From Roseivivax sp. GX 12232 (GTDB lineage Bacteria; Pseudomonadota; Alphaproteobacteria; Rhodobacterales; Rhodobacteraceae), in the NCBI RefSeq assembly GCF_021272185.1, contig NZ_JAJSEC010000011.1, forward strand, positions 1 to 64,000: a DNA stretch of 64,000 nucleotides, given 5' to 3'. Positions 35,497 through 44,328 of this stretch are shown piece by piece (the first letter of the stretch is position 1; every line of letters begins with the position of its first letter). The position numbers were made by a program, and so were the translations under genes. Below the pieces are notes generated by a model. It was not told the origin of the DNA. It ran no database searches and was given only the letters and a program-made list of their open reading frames with translations.

Positions 35497-37260
35497 ATGC
35501 TGAAGCGCGCCTTCGACAAAACCAAACTGCCCAGCCGTCACGTCACCGAGGGGCCGGCGCGCGCGCCGCACCGGTCCTATTACTACGCCATGGGGATGTC
35601 CGAAGAGGAGATCCACCAGCCGCTGGTCGGCGTGGCGACCTGCTGGAACGAGGCCGCGCCCTGCAACATCGCGCTTTCGCGGCAGGCCCAGGCGGTGAAG
35701 CTCGGCGTCAAGGCGGCCGCGGGCAGCCCGCGCGAGTTCACCACCATCACCGTCACCGACGGCATCGCCATGGGCCACGAGGGCATGCGCTCCTCGCTGG
35801 CCTCGCGCGAGGCCATCGCCGACACCGTCGAGCTGACCATGCGCGGGCATTGCTACGACGCGCTCGTGGGGCTCGCGGGCTGCGACAAGTCGCTGCCGGG
35901 CATGATGATGGCCATGGTGCGGCTGAACGTGCCCTCGGTCTTCATCTACGGCGGCTCGATCCTGCCGGGCAAGGCGCCCGCCAGGGCCGACATCCCCGAG
36001 GATTTCGCCAGCCGCGACCTGACCGTGCAGGACATGTTCGAGGCCGTCGGCCGGCACCAGAACGGCCAGCTTTCCGACGCCGCGCTCGACGTGCTCGAGC
36101 GCGTGGCCTGCCCCTCGGCGGGCGCCTGCGGCGGCCAGTTCACCGCCAACACCATGGCCTGCGTCTCCGAGGCGATCGGGCTGGCGCTCTTCAACTCCTC
36201 GGGTATGCCCGCCCCCTACGAGAGCCGCGACCAGTATGGCGAGGCCTCGGGCCAGGCGGTCATGGACCTGATCGAGAAGAACATCCGCGCGCGCGACATC
36301 GTCACCCGCGAGGCGCTGGAGAACGCCGCCCGCGTGGTGGCCTGCACCGGCGGTTCGACCAATGCCGGGCTGCACCTGCCGGCCATCGCCCATGAGGCGG
36401 GCATCGAGTTCTACCTCGACGACGTCTGCGAGATCTTCCGCGACACGCCTTACTTCGTCGACCTCAAGCCCGGCGGGCAGTTCGTCGCCAAGGACCTCTA
36501 CGAGGCCGGCGGCCTGCCGGTGGTGATGAAGGAGCTGCGCAAGGCGGGGCTGATCCACGAGGATTGCATCACCGCCTCGGGCCGCTCGATCGGCGAAGAG
36601 CTCGACCGCACCACCCGCGAGGCCGACGGCCGGGTGATCCACAGCATCGAGACGCCGATCACCAAGACCGGCGGCGTGGTTGGCCTCAAGGGCAACCTCG
36701 CCCCCGAGGGCGCCATAGTGAAGGTCGCGGGCATCGCCGCCGAGGACCAGGTCTTCACCGGCCCGGCGCGCGTCTACGAATGCGAGGAAGAGGCTTTCGA
36801 AGGCGTCAAGAACCGCGAATACGCCGAGGGCGAGGTCATCGTGATCCGCAACGAGGGCCCCGCCGGCGGCCCCGGCATGCGCGAGATGCTGGCCACCACC
36901 GCGGCGCTCTCGGGCCAGGGCATGGGCAAGAAGGTGGCGCTGATCACCGACGGCCGCTTCTCCGGCGCGACCCGCGGCTTCTGCGTCGGCCACGTCGGCC
37001 CCGAGGCCGCCCACGGCGGGCCCATCGCGCTTCTGAAGAACGGCGACATGATCACCATCGACGCGGTCTCGGGCGAGCTGTCGGTCGACCTCTCCCAGGA
37101 GGAGCTGGACAAGCGCCGCGCCGATTGGGCCGGTCCGAAGGACACGATCTACGCCTCGGGCGCGCTGTGGAAATTCGCCCAGCTCGTGGGCGCGACCTAC
37201 AAGGGCGCCGTGACCCATCCGGGCGGCGCCAAGGAAAAACACGTCTATATGGATATCTGA
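35497..37260 (+). CDS. ilvD: Dihydroxy-acid dehydratase
   Basis: 587-aa iron-sulfur dehydratase of valine, leucine and isoleucine synthesis. Cluster-linked cysteines and signatures: [30 protein letters not shown] and [17 protein letters not shown]; the C-terminal [14 protein letters not shown] motif is also present. The ATG at 35497 is chosen because GGGAGGA lies just upstream and the protein then starts like the family; an ATG 42 bp earlier is less likely. Its TGA overlaps the next ATG, coupling it to a small lipoprotein gene. Confidence 0.95.
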   Translation: MLKRAFDKTKLPSRHVTEGPARAPHRSYYYAMGMSEEEIHQPLVGVATCWNEAAPCNIALSRQAQAVKLGVKAAAGSPREFTTITVTDGIAMGHEGMRSSLASREAIADTVELTMRGHCYDALVGLAGCDKSLPGMMMAMVRLNVPSVFIYGGSILPGKAPARADIPEDFASRDLTVQDMFEAVGRHQNGQLSDAALDVLERVACPSAGACGGQFTANTMACVSEAIGLALFNSSGMPAPYESRDQYGEASGQAVMDLIEKNIRARDIVTREALENAARVVACTGGSTNAGLHLPAIAHEAGIEFYLDDVCEIFRDTPYFVDLKPGGQFVAKDLYEAGGLPVVMKELRKAGLIHEDCITASGRSIGEELDRTTREADGRVIHSIETPITKTGGVVGLKGNLAPEGAIVKVAGIAAEDQVFTGPARVYECEEEAFEGVKNREYAEGEVIVIRNEGPAGGPGMREMLATTAALSGQGMGKKVALITDGRFSGATRGFCVGHVGPEAAHGGPIALLKNGDMITIDAVSGELSVDLSQEELDKRRADWAGPKDTIYASGALWKFAQLVGATYKGAVTHPGGAKEKHVYMDI

Positions 37261-37958
37261 TGACCAGAACGCGCGCGGTTCTCCTTTCGCTCTGTCTTCC
37301 GGTGCTCGCGGGCTGCGAGGTCTCACCCGAAGGCGAGCTCGTGCCCGCGCGCGGCTTCCTGTCGGACTTCGCCTCGCCCGGCTCCTCGGGCGGGGCCTCG
37401 GCACTGGCGCAGCCCGACGGCGGCGCGCGGCTGATCGAGGCCGCCCCGCTCGCCGACGGCGAGATCATCGTCGCCGGCCCGCCGGGCTATTGCATCGACC
37501 CCGAGACGGTCGAGAGCGGCCGCCGCGGCGGCTTTGCCATGCTGGCCAGCTGCAACATCCTCTCGGGCGGGAAGACCGGCCCCGAGGTGACGCCCGCGAT
37601 CATCACTGTCTCGGTCGGCCCGGAAGAGGAAACCCCGGTCCAGCCCAGCGTCGAGACCCTGGCCGAGCTGTCCGGCGCCTCGGTGCTCGAGGCGCGCAGC
37701 GACGAGGCGACCACATTTGTCTACCTCGAAGAGGGCGGCCAGGAGCTCCTGCCCGGCGGCAGCCCGGGCTACTGGCGCGGCGCCTTCCTGCAGGGCGCGC
37801 GGCTTGTCGGCCTTGCGGTCTATGCCCCCGCCGACAGCGGGCTGACCCGCGACGCGGGCGCCGAGCTGCTCTCGATCACCGCCGAACGCATCCGCCGCGC
37901 CAGCCCGCGCCGCGAGATCCCGGTCTCGGCCAGCGGCAGCGCCACCCCGCCGGGCTGA
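37260..37958 (+). CDS. Putative lipoprotein, function unknown
   Basis: 232-aa protein with a lipoprotein signal peptide: [19 protein letters not shown], lipobox LAGC with Cys19, followed by EVS, which does not carry an inner-membrane Asp retention signal. The mature domain is alpha/beta with two further cysteines (GYCIDPE and ASCNI) that could form a disulfide. No family recognised beyond Rhodobacterales conservation. It starts within the ilvD stop (TGATG), an unexpected partner for an amino-acid enzyme. Confidence 0.7.
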   Translation: MTRTRAVLLSLCLPVLAGCEVSPEGELVPARGFLSDFASPGSSGGASALAQPDGGARLIEAAPLADGEIIVAGPPGYCIDPETVESGRRGGFAMLASCNILSGGKTGPEVTPAIITVSVGPEEETPVQPSVETLAELSGASVLEARSDEATTFVYLEEGGQELLPGGSPGYWRGAFLQGARLVGLAVYAPADSGLTRDAGAELLSITAERIRRASPRREIPVSASGSATPPG

Positions 37959-38046
37959 GCGGGCTTTGTCAAAGCCCGACTTTCTGTCATAGGATGATGA
38001 ACCGGCGCAGAGGTGCCGGATTGCGGGCAGAGCGACAGGCAGTGAC

Positions 38047-38817
38047 ATGGCGGGGCGGCAGGGCTTTCTTGAAGGGTTGTTCCAGCGCGGCGCACTGCGC
38101 CGCCTGAAGCGCATGGCGCGGCGCGCGCCCCGGGCCGACCTCGCACGGCTGCGCCGCCAGCGCGGCGAGGCGCAGAAGCTGCGCCGGGCGCTCGATGATC
38201 TGCTTTTCGTGGCCGACAGCCGGCTGGCGCTGCCGCCGCTCGGCAGCCAGTCCTTCCCGCGCCCGCATGACGCCGACTGGGCCTGGCGCCCCGAGATCTG
38301 GACCGCGCCGCTGCCGGCCCCCGGCGCCGCGGCGGTGGAAAGCGGCACCGCGCTCGGCCGCGAGGCGCGGCTTTTCCACGATTGCGCCCGCTCCGAGGTG
38401 ACCCTGCGCCAGCTGCGCAACCGCCGCGAGGCCGACCTCGCGCCGCAGGGGCTGCGCATGGATGTCTTCCGCTTCGACGGCTCCTACCTGTCGCTGGCGC
38501 TCGAGCTGCCGCGCGAGGTCGCCAAGGGGTTGAAGCGCCGCCACCTGATCCGGCTCGAGAGCGTGATCGAGATGGAGCGCCCGATCGAGATCTTCGCCCG
38601 GCTCAACATCAAGCACGGGCCGAACACCGAACAGCTGGTGCGCGAGCTGCCGCTCGGGGCCCCCGAGGTCGCGGTGGAGTTCGACCTGGCCTATACCAAG
38701 CTCAACGAGAAGCGGGTGGAGAAGCTCTGGCTCGACATCATCTTCGAGGGGCCGGAAATGAACCAGGTGGTGCTGCGCGACCTGACCTTCTCGCGCCGCC
38801 CGCGCGCCGAACTCTGA
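38047..38817 (+). CDS. Conserved hypothetical protein (possibly DUF6478)
   Basis: 256-aa basic cytoplasmic protein: an Arg-rich helical N-terminus (1-50), then a beta-rich domain with FPRPHDADWAWRPEIW (about 76-91) and VEFDLAYTKLNEKRVEKLW (about 217-235). It resembles a Rhodobacterales-restricted family, probably DUF6478, of unknown function. 8 bp upstream of the next gene, also hypothetical; together they may be one unit. Confidence 0.7.
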   Translation: MAGRQGFLEGLFQRGALRRLKRMARRAPRADLARLRRQRGEAQKLRRALDDLLFVADSRLALPPLGSQSFPRPHDADWAWRPEIWTAPLPAPGAAAVESGTALGREARLFHDCARSEVTLRQLRNRREADLAPQGLRMDVFRFDGSYLSLALELPREVAKGLKRRHLIRLESVIEMERPIEIFARLNIKHGPNTEQLVRELPLGAPEVAVEFDLAYTKLNEKRVEKLWLDIIFEGPEMNQVVLRDLTFSRRPRAEL

Positions 38818-38825
38818 GGGATGCC

Positions 38826-39203
38826 ATGGCCGCCTATACGCTGACCAAGACCCGCTTCAAGGACGGACGCTGGCAGGGCGAGATCGCCGCCGAGCCCGCC
38901 GATGCGCCGGCCCCCGAGGTGCAGGTCTCGCTTTTCGACGCGCCCCTGCGCGGCGCGGTCCTGAGCCCCACCGACAGGCCCGGCCGCTGGGCGCTAGAGG
39001 TGCCGGTGCCGCCCGAGGCGCTGGGCGACGGGGTGATGACCTTCCTGATCACCGAGGCCGCGAGCGGCGCCCGGCTCGGCTCCTTCACGATGATCGGCGA
39101 TGAGCCCCTGGCCGAGGACATCCGCGCCGAGGTCGACCTGTTGCGCGCCGAGCTCGACATGCTGAAACGCGCCTTCCGGCGGCATTGCACCGAAACGGGG
39201 TGA
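38826..39203 (+). CDS. Conserved hypothetical protein with C-terminal coiled coil
   Basis: 125-aa protein: a beta-rich N-terminal domain (1-85) then a short amphipathic helix AEDIRAEVDLLRAELDML (about 96-113) suited to coiled-coil oligomerisation. No signal peptide and no enzyme motif. It follows the DUF6478-like gene after 8 bp and is likely co-expressed. Function unknown. Confidence 0.65.
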   Translation: MAAYTLTKTRFKDGRWQGEIAAEPADAPAPEVQVSLFDAPLRGAVLSPTDRPGRWALEVPVPPEALGDGVMTFLITEAASGARLGSFTMIGDEPLAEDIRAEVDLLRAELDMLKRAFRRHCTETG

Positions 39204-39301
39204 AGGGCGGGGTTAGCCCGGGCGGCTGATTTGGCGGTCCCCGCGCCTTGAGCGGCGCGGGGGCAGGTCTGGCCCTTGGCGCCTTGGCAGGCGCTGCGGG
39301 C

Positions 39302-39401
39302 GGGTCCGGGCCGCCTTTGGCGCCCCGGACCGGGGGGCTCTGCCCCCTCAGCGGGCCTTTGGGCCCGCATTCACCCCCGAGGTATTTTTGCCAAGCTGAA
39401 G
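39302..39401 (+). repeat. Family 2 repeat, copy 1
   Basis: About 100 bp with three successive hairpins: GTCCGGG...CCCCGGAC, GGGGGCTCTGCCCCC and GCGGGCCTTTGGGCCCGC, then the tail ACCCCCGAGGTATTTTTG and CCAAGCTGAAG. It lies upstream of the two regulator genes, 245 bp before the first start. Confidence 0.85.
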
Positions 39402-39645
39402 CTGCGGGGGGGCGCTTGTTGGGGTGCGGGCGCTCTGATGGGGGACGGTGTGCTGGTGGCACGGAGGTGTGATCGAGGGGCGCTATTTTCGGCGGATTTG
39501 CGCGGCGGCGGGCGGCGGTTTGGGCGGGTTTCTGCGGTTACCTAACGTGATTTTCAAAAATATGAATTTCTTTGGAACTCGCGCGCGCGCAGCGGGCTTG
39601 CCTCGGTGACGAATTGTCCCGTGAAACGACCAATAAAGGACCTAC
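39402..39645 (+). promoter_or_regulatory. AT-rich leader of the first LuxR regulator gene
   Basis: Most of this gap is GC-rich, but 39539-39580 is strikingly AT-rich (ATTTTCAAAAATATGAATTTC), followed by an alternating CGCGCGCGCGC run (39579-39590 area) and the ribosome-binding site AAAGGA. The AT-rich island with TTCA-N6-TGAA symmetry is the likely promoter/operator of the regulator pair; a -35/-10 pair cannot be fixed with confidence. Confidence 0.4.
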
Positions 39646-40290
39646 ATGCAGGCCCCCACGACCGACACCGCGGTGCGGATCCTGGTGATCGACACCAGCC
39701 TGATCCTTGCGACCACCCTCGCAGAGCGGTTGGACGCGCTGCCGGACTGTTCCGCCGAGGCCCATGTGGGCCAGAAGGCCCTGCCGCCGCGGGGCATGGG
39801 GCAGGGGCCCGACATGGTGATCTGCGACCCCGCGCATTGCGGCCAGTCCCCCGACCGGCTGCGCGCGGCGCTGACCGAACAGCTCGGCCCGCATGAGACC
39901 CTGGCCTTCCTGCCGCCCTCGGCGGCGAGCACCGCGGCGGCCTGCCTCGAGGCGGGCTATTCGGGTGTCATCGCGCGGAGCGAGAGCCTCGAGCATTTCG
40001 CCAGCGCGGTGGAAAGCGTGCTTTTGGGCGGCATCTACGTCGACGGCGCCTTCGGCGACCCGGGCGCGCCCACCGAGGCGCTGACGCTCTCCGGCACCGG
40101 CGATCTGACCGCGCGGGAGCGCGAGGTGCTGGTCGAAGTGGCGCGCGGGCAGAGCTGCAAGCACATCGGGCGGCTCTTCTCGATCTCCGCGCGGACGGTG
40201 GAGACCCACAAGTACCGCGCCATGGAGAAGCTGGGGCTGGCCAACCGCTCCTCGCTGCACAGCTTCGCCATGCAGAACGCCTGGTTCTGA
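39646..40290 (+). CDS. LuxR/NarL-type response regulator with degenerate receiver
   Basis: 214-aa protein: a receiver-like N-terminal domain (1-130) and a C-terminal LuxR HTH (about 150-210, LTAREREVLVEVARGQ and SISARTVETHKYRAMEKLGL). The receiver is degenerate: the acidic pair at the first strand is reduced to one Asp (LVIDTS) and the conserved Lys position carries Arg-Ser (VIARSES); an Asp is retained in VICDPAH. It may therefore act without phosphorylation. It is followed after 12 bp by a paralogue and, 1.2 kb on, by the alginate-type operon, which it may control. Confidence 0.82.
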   Translation: MQAPTTDTAVRILVIDTSLILATTLAERLDALPDCSAEAHVGQKALPPRGMGQGPDMVICDPAHCGQSPDRLRAALTEQLGPHETLAFLPPSAASTAAACLEAGYSGVIARSESLEHFASAVESVLLGGIYVDGAFGDPGAPTEALTLSGTGDLTAREREVLVEVARGQSCKHIGRLFSISARTVETHKYRAMEKLGLANRSSLHSFAMQNAWF

Positions 40291-40302
40291 AGGACGCCTT
40301 TC

Positions 40303-40935
40303 ATGCCGAGAGCCGCCGCGAAGATCGTCGTCGCCGAGGAGAACCCGATCCTGGCCCAGGCCCTGGCCGGGCTTTTGCGCGACACGCTCGGGCCCGAGGG
40401 CCACGAGGTCGGCGCCGAGGCGCCGGTCACGCAGGCGGGGCTTTGCGGCGCGCGGCCCGACGTGGTGCTGCTCGACCCGCTCCTGGCGCATCCGCTGAAG
40501 CCCCTGGTCGCGGCGCTGCGCGCGGCGGTGCCGGGGGTGCGGCTCATCGCCTATGCCACCCGCCCGACGGTGGAGCTGGCGCGCTACTGCGTCGAGATGG
40601 GCTTTCGCGGCGTGCTGCCGAAGACCGTGGACGCCAAGGCGCTGGCGCGCTCGGTGCGGGTGGTCTGCGAGGGCGGCACCTTCGTGCACAAGTCGGTGGG
40701 CCGGGGGCTGGCGCGCGGGCAGATCGCGCGCACCGCCGGGCGCGACGTGACCGAGCGCGAGGAGACGATCCTGCGCATGGCGGCGCTCGGCCATGCCAAC
40801 CGCGCCATCGCCGAGGCGCTGGAGCTGAGCCCCAAGACCGTGGACACCCACCGCGCCCGGGCGATGCAGAAGCTGGAGATCGCCAGCAAGCCCGAGCTGG
40901 TGCGCATGGCGGCGGCGCGGGGCTGGCTGCTGTAG
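40303..40935 (+). CDS. LuxR/NarL-type response regulator
   Basis: 210-aa paralogue of the preceding gene. The receiver (1-125) is better preserved: acidic pair in VVAEENPIL, phospho-acceptor Asp in VVLLDPLL (about residue 52) and Lys in GVLPKTVD. The HTH is VTEREETILRMAALGHANRAIAEAL region to TVDTHRARAMQKLEI. Two related regulators in a row next to a polysaccharide operon suggest heterodimer or antagonistic control; no sensor kinase is encoded nearby. Confidence 0.85.
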   Translation: MPRAAAKIVVAEENPILAQALAGLLRDTLGPEGHEVGAEAPVTQAGLCGARPDVVLLDPLLAHPLKPLVAALRAAVPGVRLIAYATRPTVELARYCVEMGFRGVLPKTVDAKALARSVRVVCEGGTFVHKSVGRGLARGQIARTAGRDVTEREETILRMAALGHANRAIAEALELSPKTVDTHRARAMQKLEIASKPELVRMAAARGWLL

Positions 40936-41517
40936 GGGGGGTGCTGCGGCGCGGGTGTTGAGCCCGGAGCGCGGGGCCAAGGTCGGGGTCGGGCGCAGGG
41001 CGCAGGGCGTGGGACGAAAGCCAAGCGCGCGCCGTTCGTCAGGGACACAACGACAGTCACTTGGCCCGTGCCTGTCGAGAGCCGCTTGGTGTGGGCCGGG
41101 CGCGGGCCGTGTGAGACCGCTTTAGCAAAGACCGCTGGAGAGCCGCGTGGCACGAGCTGGATCGGCAGGACTTTGCCGCAGCCTCAGCCGCTCTTTGCCA
41201 TTCCTCCGACAGCTCTGGTTTGACGGGGTTGAGGGCCTTGAGCCCGCGCGCCAGCGGTCTCTGCACGCATCCTCCGCGCCTCTTACCCACCGCAGCGACG
41301 CCCCCAAAACCCCCGGGGTGGGGCGCCGCCCCACCAGCTCTCGGGAATACCACGCAGGCCGGGGGCGAACGCCCGACCCGACTGCGTAGTCCTCCCGACT
41401 GAAGCTCCCGATCCAAAGCCTCTATCCCCCGCCCCGAACCCGGCGGCCGCCAGCAGGGCGGCGCGCCGGAGACAGAATCGCACAAGGCCCCGGGCCGCGG
41501 GGCAGAAAGGGATAGAC
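40936..41517. other. 582-bp region upstream of the alginate-type operon
   Basis: No gene recognised. It holds GGTGGGGC-GGC-GCCCCACC-type symmetry (41318-41335 area), GGGCG-AA-CGCCC (41364-41375 area) and a repeated word GAGAGCCGC(T/G)TGG. A TTGACG occurs at 41220 without a convincing -10. AAAGGGA just before the algD ATG is the ribosome-binding site. The long leader is a plausible site for binding of the adjacent regulators. Confidence 0.4.
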
Positions 41518-42837
41518 ATGGCTAGGATCAGCGTCTTCGGCATCGGATATGTCGGCGTCGTCTCGGCCGCCTGCCTCGCCCGGGATGGGCATGAGGTCAT
41601 CGCCGTCGACGTCGACGCGGAGAAGGTCTCGGCGCTCAACGCCGGCAGGCCGCCGATTGTCGAGGCCGGGCTCGACACGCTCGTGGCCGAGACCGTCGCC
41701 AGCGGCGCCCTGCGCGCCACCACCGATGCCGAGGCGGCGGTGGCCTCCACCGAGGCCTCCTTTGTTTGCGTCGGCACCCCCTCGGACGCAGATGGCGCCG
41801 TCGGGCTGAAATACGTGGTCTCGGTCTGCGAGCACATCGGCCGCGCCCTGGCGCAGAAATCCGAGTTCCACTCGGTCGTGATGCGCTCGACCATTGTGCC
41901 GGGCACCATGGAAGAGGTCTGCATCCCCACGATCGAGGCCGCCTCGGGCAAGATCGCCGCGCGCGACTTCGGCGTCGGCTACTTCCCCGAGTTCCTGCGC
42001 GAGAGCACCGCGATCAAGGATTACGACGACCCGGGGCTGATCGTCTTCGGCAGCCTCGACACCAAGACCGAGGCGCTGCTCTCGGGGCTGAACGAGCATC
42101 TGCCCTGCGAGATCAACCGCGTCGACCTGCGCACCGCGGAGATGGTGAAATACACCTCCAACTCCTGGCGCGCGATGAAGATCAGCTTTGCCAACGAGAT
42201 CGGCAATATCGCCAAGGCCAACGACCTCGACGGGCAGCGGGTCATGCAGATCCTCTGTTCGGACCGCAAGGTCGCCATGTCGCCGGCCTTCCTGCGGCCG
42301 GGCTTTGCCTTCGGCGGCTCCTGCCTGCCCAAGGACGTGCGCGCGCTGCGCCATGTCGCCGCCGACCGCCGGGTACCGACGCCGCTTCTGGACGCGGTGC
42401 TGACCGCCAACGACGGGCAGATCGCCCGCGCGGAAGGGCTGGTCCGGGCGGCTTCGAAGAAGGCCGTGGGCCTCGTCGGGGTGTCCTTCAAGTCGGGCAC
42501 CGACGACCTGCGCGAGAGCCCCTTGGCGGATCTCGCGGCGCGGCTCATCGAGACCGGCCAGGAGGTGCAGATCTACGACCCCTATGTCTCGACCGCCTTC
42601 GAGATGGATCCGACCGCCGTCGGCCGCGGCAACGCCGTGGTGCCGGAGTTGAGCGACCGGATGCAGACCGACATCGACGCGCTGATCGAGGGTTCCGAGG
42701 TCATCGTGGTCGGCAACCGCTACCCCGAGGTCGAGGCCCGCATCCGCGACAGCATCGGCAGCCGCCGGGTCGTCGACCTGACGCGGATCGAGCCCGGCAT
42801 GATGTCCGACGCGACCTACCAGGGCATCTGCTGGTAA
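41518..42837 (+). CDS. algD: GDP-mannose 6-dehydrogenase (AlgD-like)
   Basis: 439-aa NAD-dependent four-electron dehydrogenase that oxidises GDP-mannose to GDP-mannuronate, the committed precursor of alginate. Rossmann motif FGIGYVGVVSAACLA (8-21), CVGTPSDADGAVGL, GYFPEFLRESTAIKDY, and catalytic Cys269 in FGGSCLPKD. The AlgD-type text PEFLRE-TA and the operon context favour GDP-mannose over UDP-glucose. First gene of the operon; 4 bp before alg8. Confidence 0.92.
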   Translation: MARISVFGIGYVGVVSAACLARDGHEVIAVDVDAEKVSALNAGRPPIVEAGLDTLVAETVASGALRATTDAEAAVASTEASFVCVGTPSDADGAVGLKYVVSVCEHIGRALAQKSEFHSVVMRSTIVPGTMEEVCIPTIEAASGKIAARDFGVGYFPEFLRESTAIKDYDDPGLIVFGSLDTKTEALLSGLNEHLPCEINRVDLRTAEMVKYTSNSWRAMKISFANEIGNIAKANDLDGQRVMQILCSDRKVAMSPAFLRPGFAFGGSCLPKDVRALRHVAADRRVPTPLLDAVLTANDGQIARAEGLVRAASKKAVGLVGVSFKSGTDDLRESPLADLAARLIETGQEVQIYDPYVSTAFEMDPTAVGRGNAVVPELSDRMQTDIDALIEGSEVIVVGNRYPEVEARIRDSIGSRRVVDLTRIEPGMMSDATYQGICW

Positions 42838-42841
42838 CCCC

Positions 42842-44305
42842 ATGCTCGGACACCTGGCCTATATAGCCCTCTGCGCGGCGATCGCGCTGGCCGTCCACGA
42901 CCGGAGCTTCTCCGGCGCGGAAGGCGCGATCCTGACGCTCGGCGCGATCGGGGCCTGGCGCTACAGCTGGGGGGCGATCAACTTCAGCCGCGCCCTGGCC
43001 TATATCCACTGGCGCTACCCCCGGCAGCGGCGCCGCGCCGAGGCGGCCTATGCCCGCCGCGCGGTGCCCGCGCATGGCTATTTCATGGTCACCACCTTCA
43101 AGATCGAGCCCCGGGTCACCGCCCGGGTCTACGCCTCGATCTTCGAGGCGGCGGCGGCCTCTCCGGGGGGCGCCACCATCGTCGCCTCGGTGGTCGAAGG
43201 GGCCGACCTGAGGATCATCCGCGACCTCTTCGAGGCCAGGAAACCGCAGATGCCCGGCGTCAAGCTTGTGATCGACCAGATCCCCGGATCGGGCAAGCGC
43301 GACGCCATCGCGCGCTCGCTCCGGCTCCTGCAGCGCGAGGCGCCGAGTCCGCGGGACGTGCTGGTCTTCGTCGACGGCGACAGCTGCGTGCCAGAGGACA
43401 TCGTCGCGCGCTCGGCGCCTTTCTTCACCGATTCGCGGGTCGGCGCGCTGACCACCGACGAACAGGTCGAGATCGAGGAGACGCCGCTCTTCCGCGACTG
43501 GTTCGAGCTGCGCTTCACCCAGCGCCAGATGATGATGTCCTCCATGGCCTTCGGCGGGCGGGTGCTGACGCTGACCGGGCGGATGTCGGTCTTCCGGGCC
43601 GATCTCGCGACCGATCCGAGCTTCATCGCCCAGGTGCAATCCGACCAGATCGACCACTGGCGGCTCGGGCGCATCCGCTTCCTGACCGGGGATGACAAGT
43701 CCACCTGGTACTGGCTCCTGAGCCGGGGCTACCGGATGACCTATCTGCCCGACCTGCATTCGCTGAGCATGGAGGAGCAGCCCAAGCCCGGCTTCGTCGA
43801 AAGCGCCGTGGCGCTGATGAAGCGCTGGTTCGGCAACATGCTGCGGACCAACGGGCGGGCCATGGCGCTGGGGCCCTGGCGGATCGGGCTTTTCACCTGG
43901 TGGTCGATCGTCGACCAGCGGCTCTCGATCTGGACCACGCTGGCCGGGCCGCTGGCGGTGATCGCCACGGCGCTTCTCGCGACGCCGGCGGTGCTGCCCG
44001 CCTATCTCGCCTGGATCATGTTCACCCGCTACGTCTATTGCGCCGCGCTGTCGCTGTTCCGGCCGGGCTATTTCCCGATCGTCTTCCCGCCGCTTCTGTA
44101 TTTCGGCCAGATCGTCGGGGCGAGCGTGAAGAGCTACGCGCTCTTCCGGCTCGACCGGCAGAAATGGACCCGCCAGAGCGCCTCGGGCGGCGGCGCCCGC
44201 CCGGCCTTCCGCGAGCGGGTGAAAGCCGCCTCCTCGACCGGGATGCACGCGCTGGCCTTCGGCTGGCTGGCCATCGGGGCGCTGTTTCTCACCGGCCTTC
44301 TCTGA
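42842..44305 (+). CDS. alg8: Mannuronan synthase catalytic subunit Alg8-like (GT2)
   Basis: 487-aa processive family 2 glycosyltransferase of the inner membrane that polymerises GDP-mannuronate. Two N-terminal membrane segments precede the GT domain: FVDGDSCVPED (D,DxD region, about 176-186) and the acceptor Asp pair GDDKSTWYW (about 282-290); a TED-like motif and membrane helices follow (RIGLFTWWSIVDQRLSIWTT onwards). The overall layout, length and GDDKSTW text are those of Pseudomonas Alg8. No clear Shine-Dalgarno; close coupling to algD. Confidence 0.9.
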   Translation: MLGHLAYIALCAAIALAVHDRSFSGAEGAILTLGAIGAWRYSWGAINFSRALAYIHWRYPRQRRRAEAAYARRAVPAHGYFMVTTFKIEPRVTARVYASIFEAAAASPGGATIVASVVEGADLRIIRDLFEARKPQMPGVKLVIDQIPGSGKRDAIARSLRLLQREAPSPRDVLVFVDGDSCVPEDIVARSAPFFTDSRVGALTTDEQVEIEETPLFRDWFELRFTQRQMMMSSMAFGGRVLTLTGRMSVFRADLATDPSFIAQVQSDQIDHWRLGRIRFLTGDDKSTWYWLLSRGYRMTYLPDLHSLSMEEQPKPGFVESAVALMKRWFGNMLRTNGRAMALGPWRIGLFTWWSIVDQRLSIWTTLAGPLAVIATALLATPAVLPAYLAWIMFTRYVYCAALSLFRPGYFPIVFPPLLYFGQIVGASVKSYALFRLDRQKWTRQSASGGGARPAFRERVKAASSTGMHALAFGWLAIGALFLTGLL

Positions 44306-44328
44306 CCCTTCCTGCCCAAGAGTATTCC

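Noticed and set aside
41148-41170. Possible sigma54 promoter (TGGCACG) upstream of algD
   Set aside because: The -12 element TTGC is missing at the correct spacing.
41057-41485. A 142-codon open frame on the minus strand upstream of algD
   Set aside because: Low-complexity, shifting composition, no ribosome-binding site, no recognisable motif; it reads through the hairpin-rich leader. Long stop-free frames are expected at this GC content.
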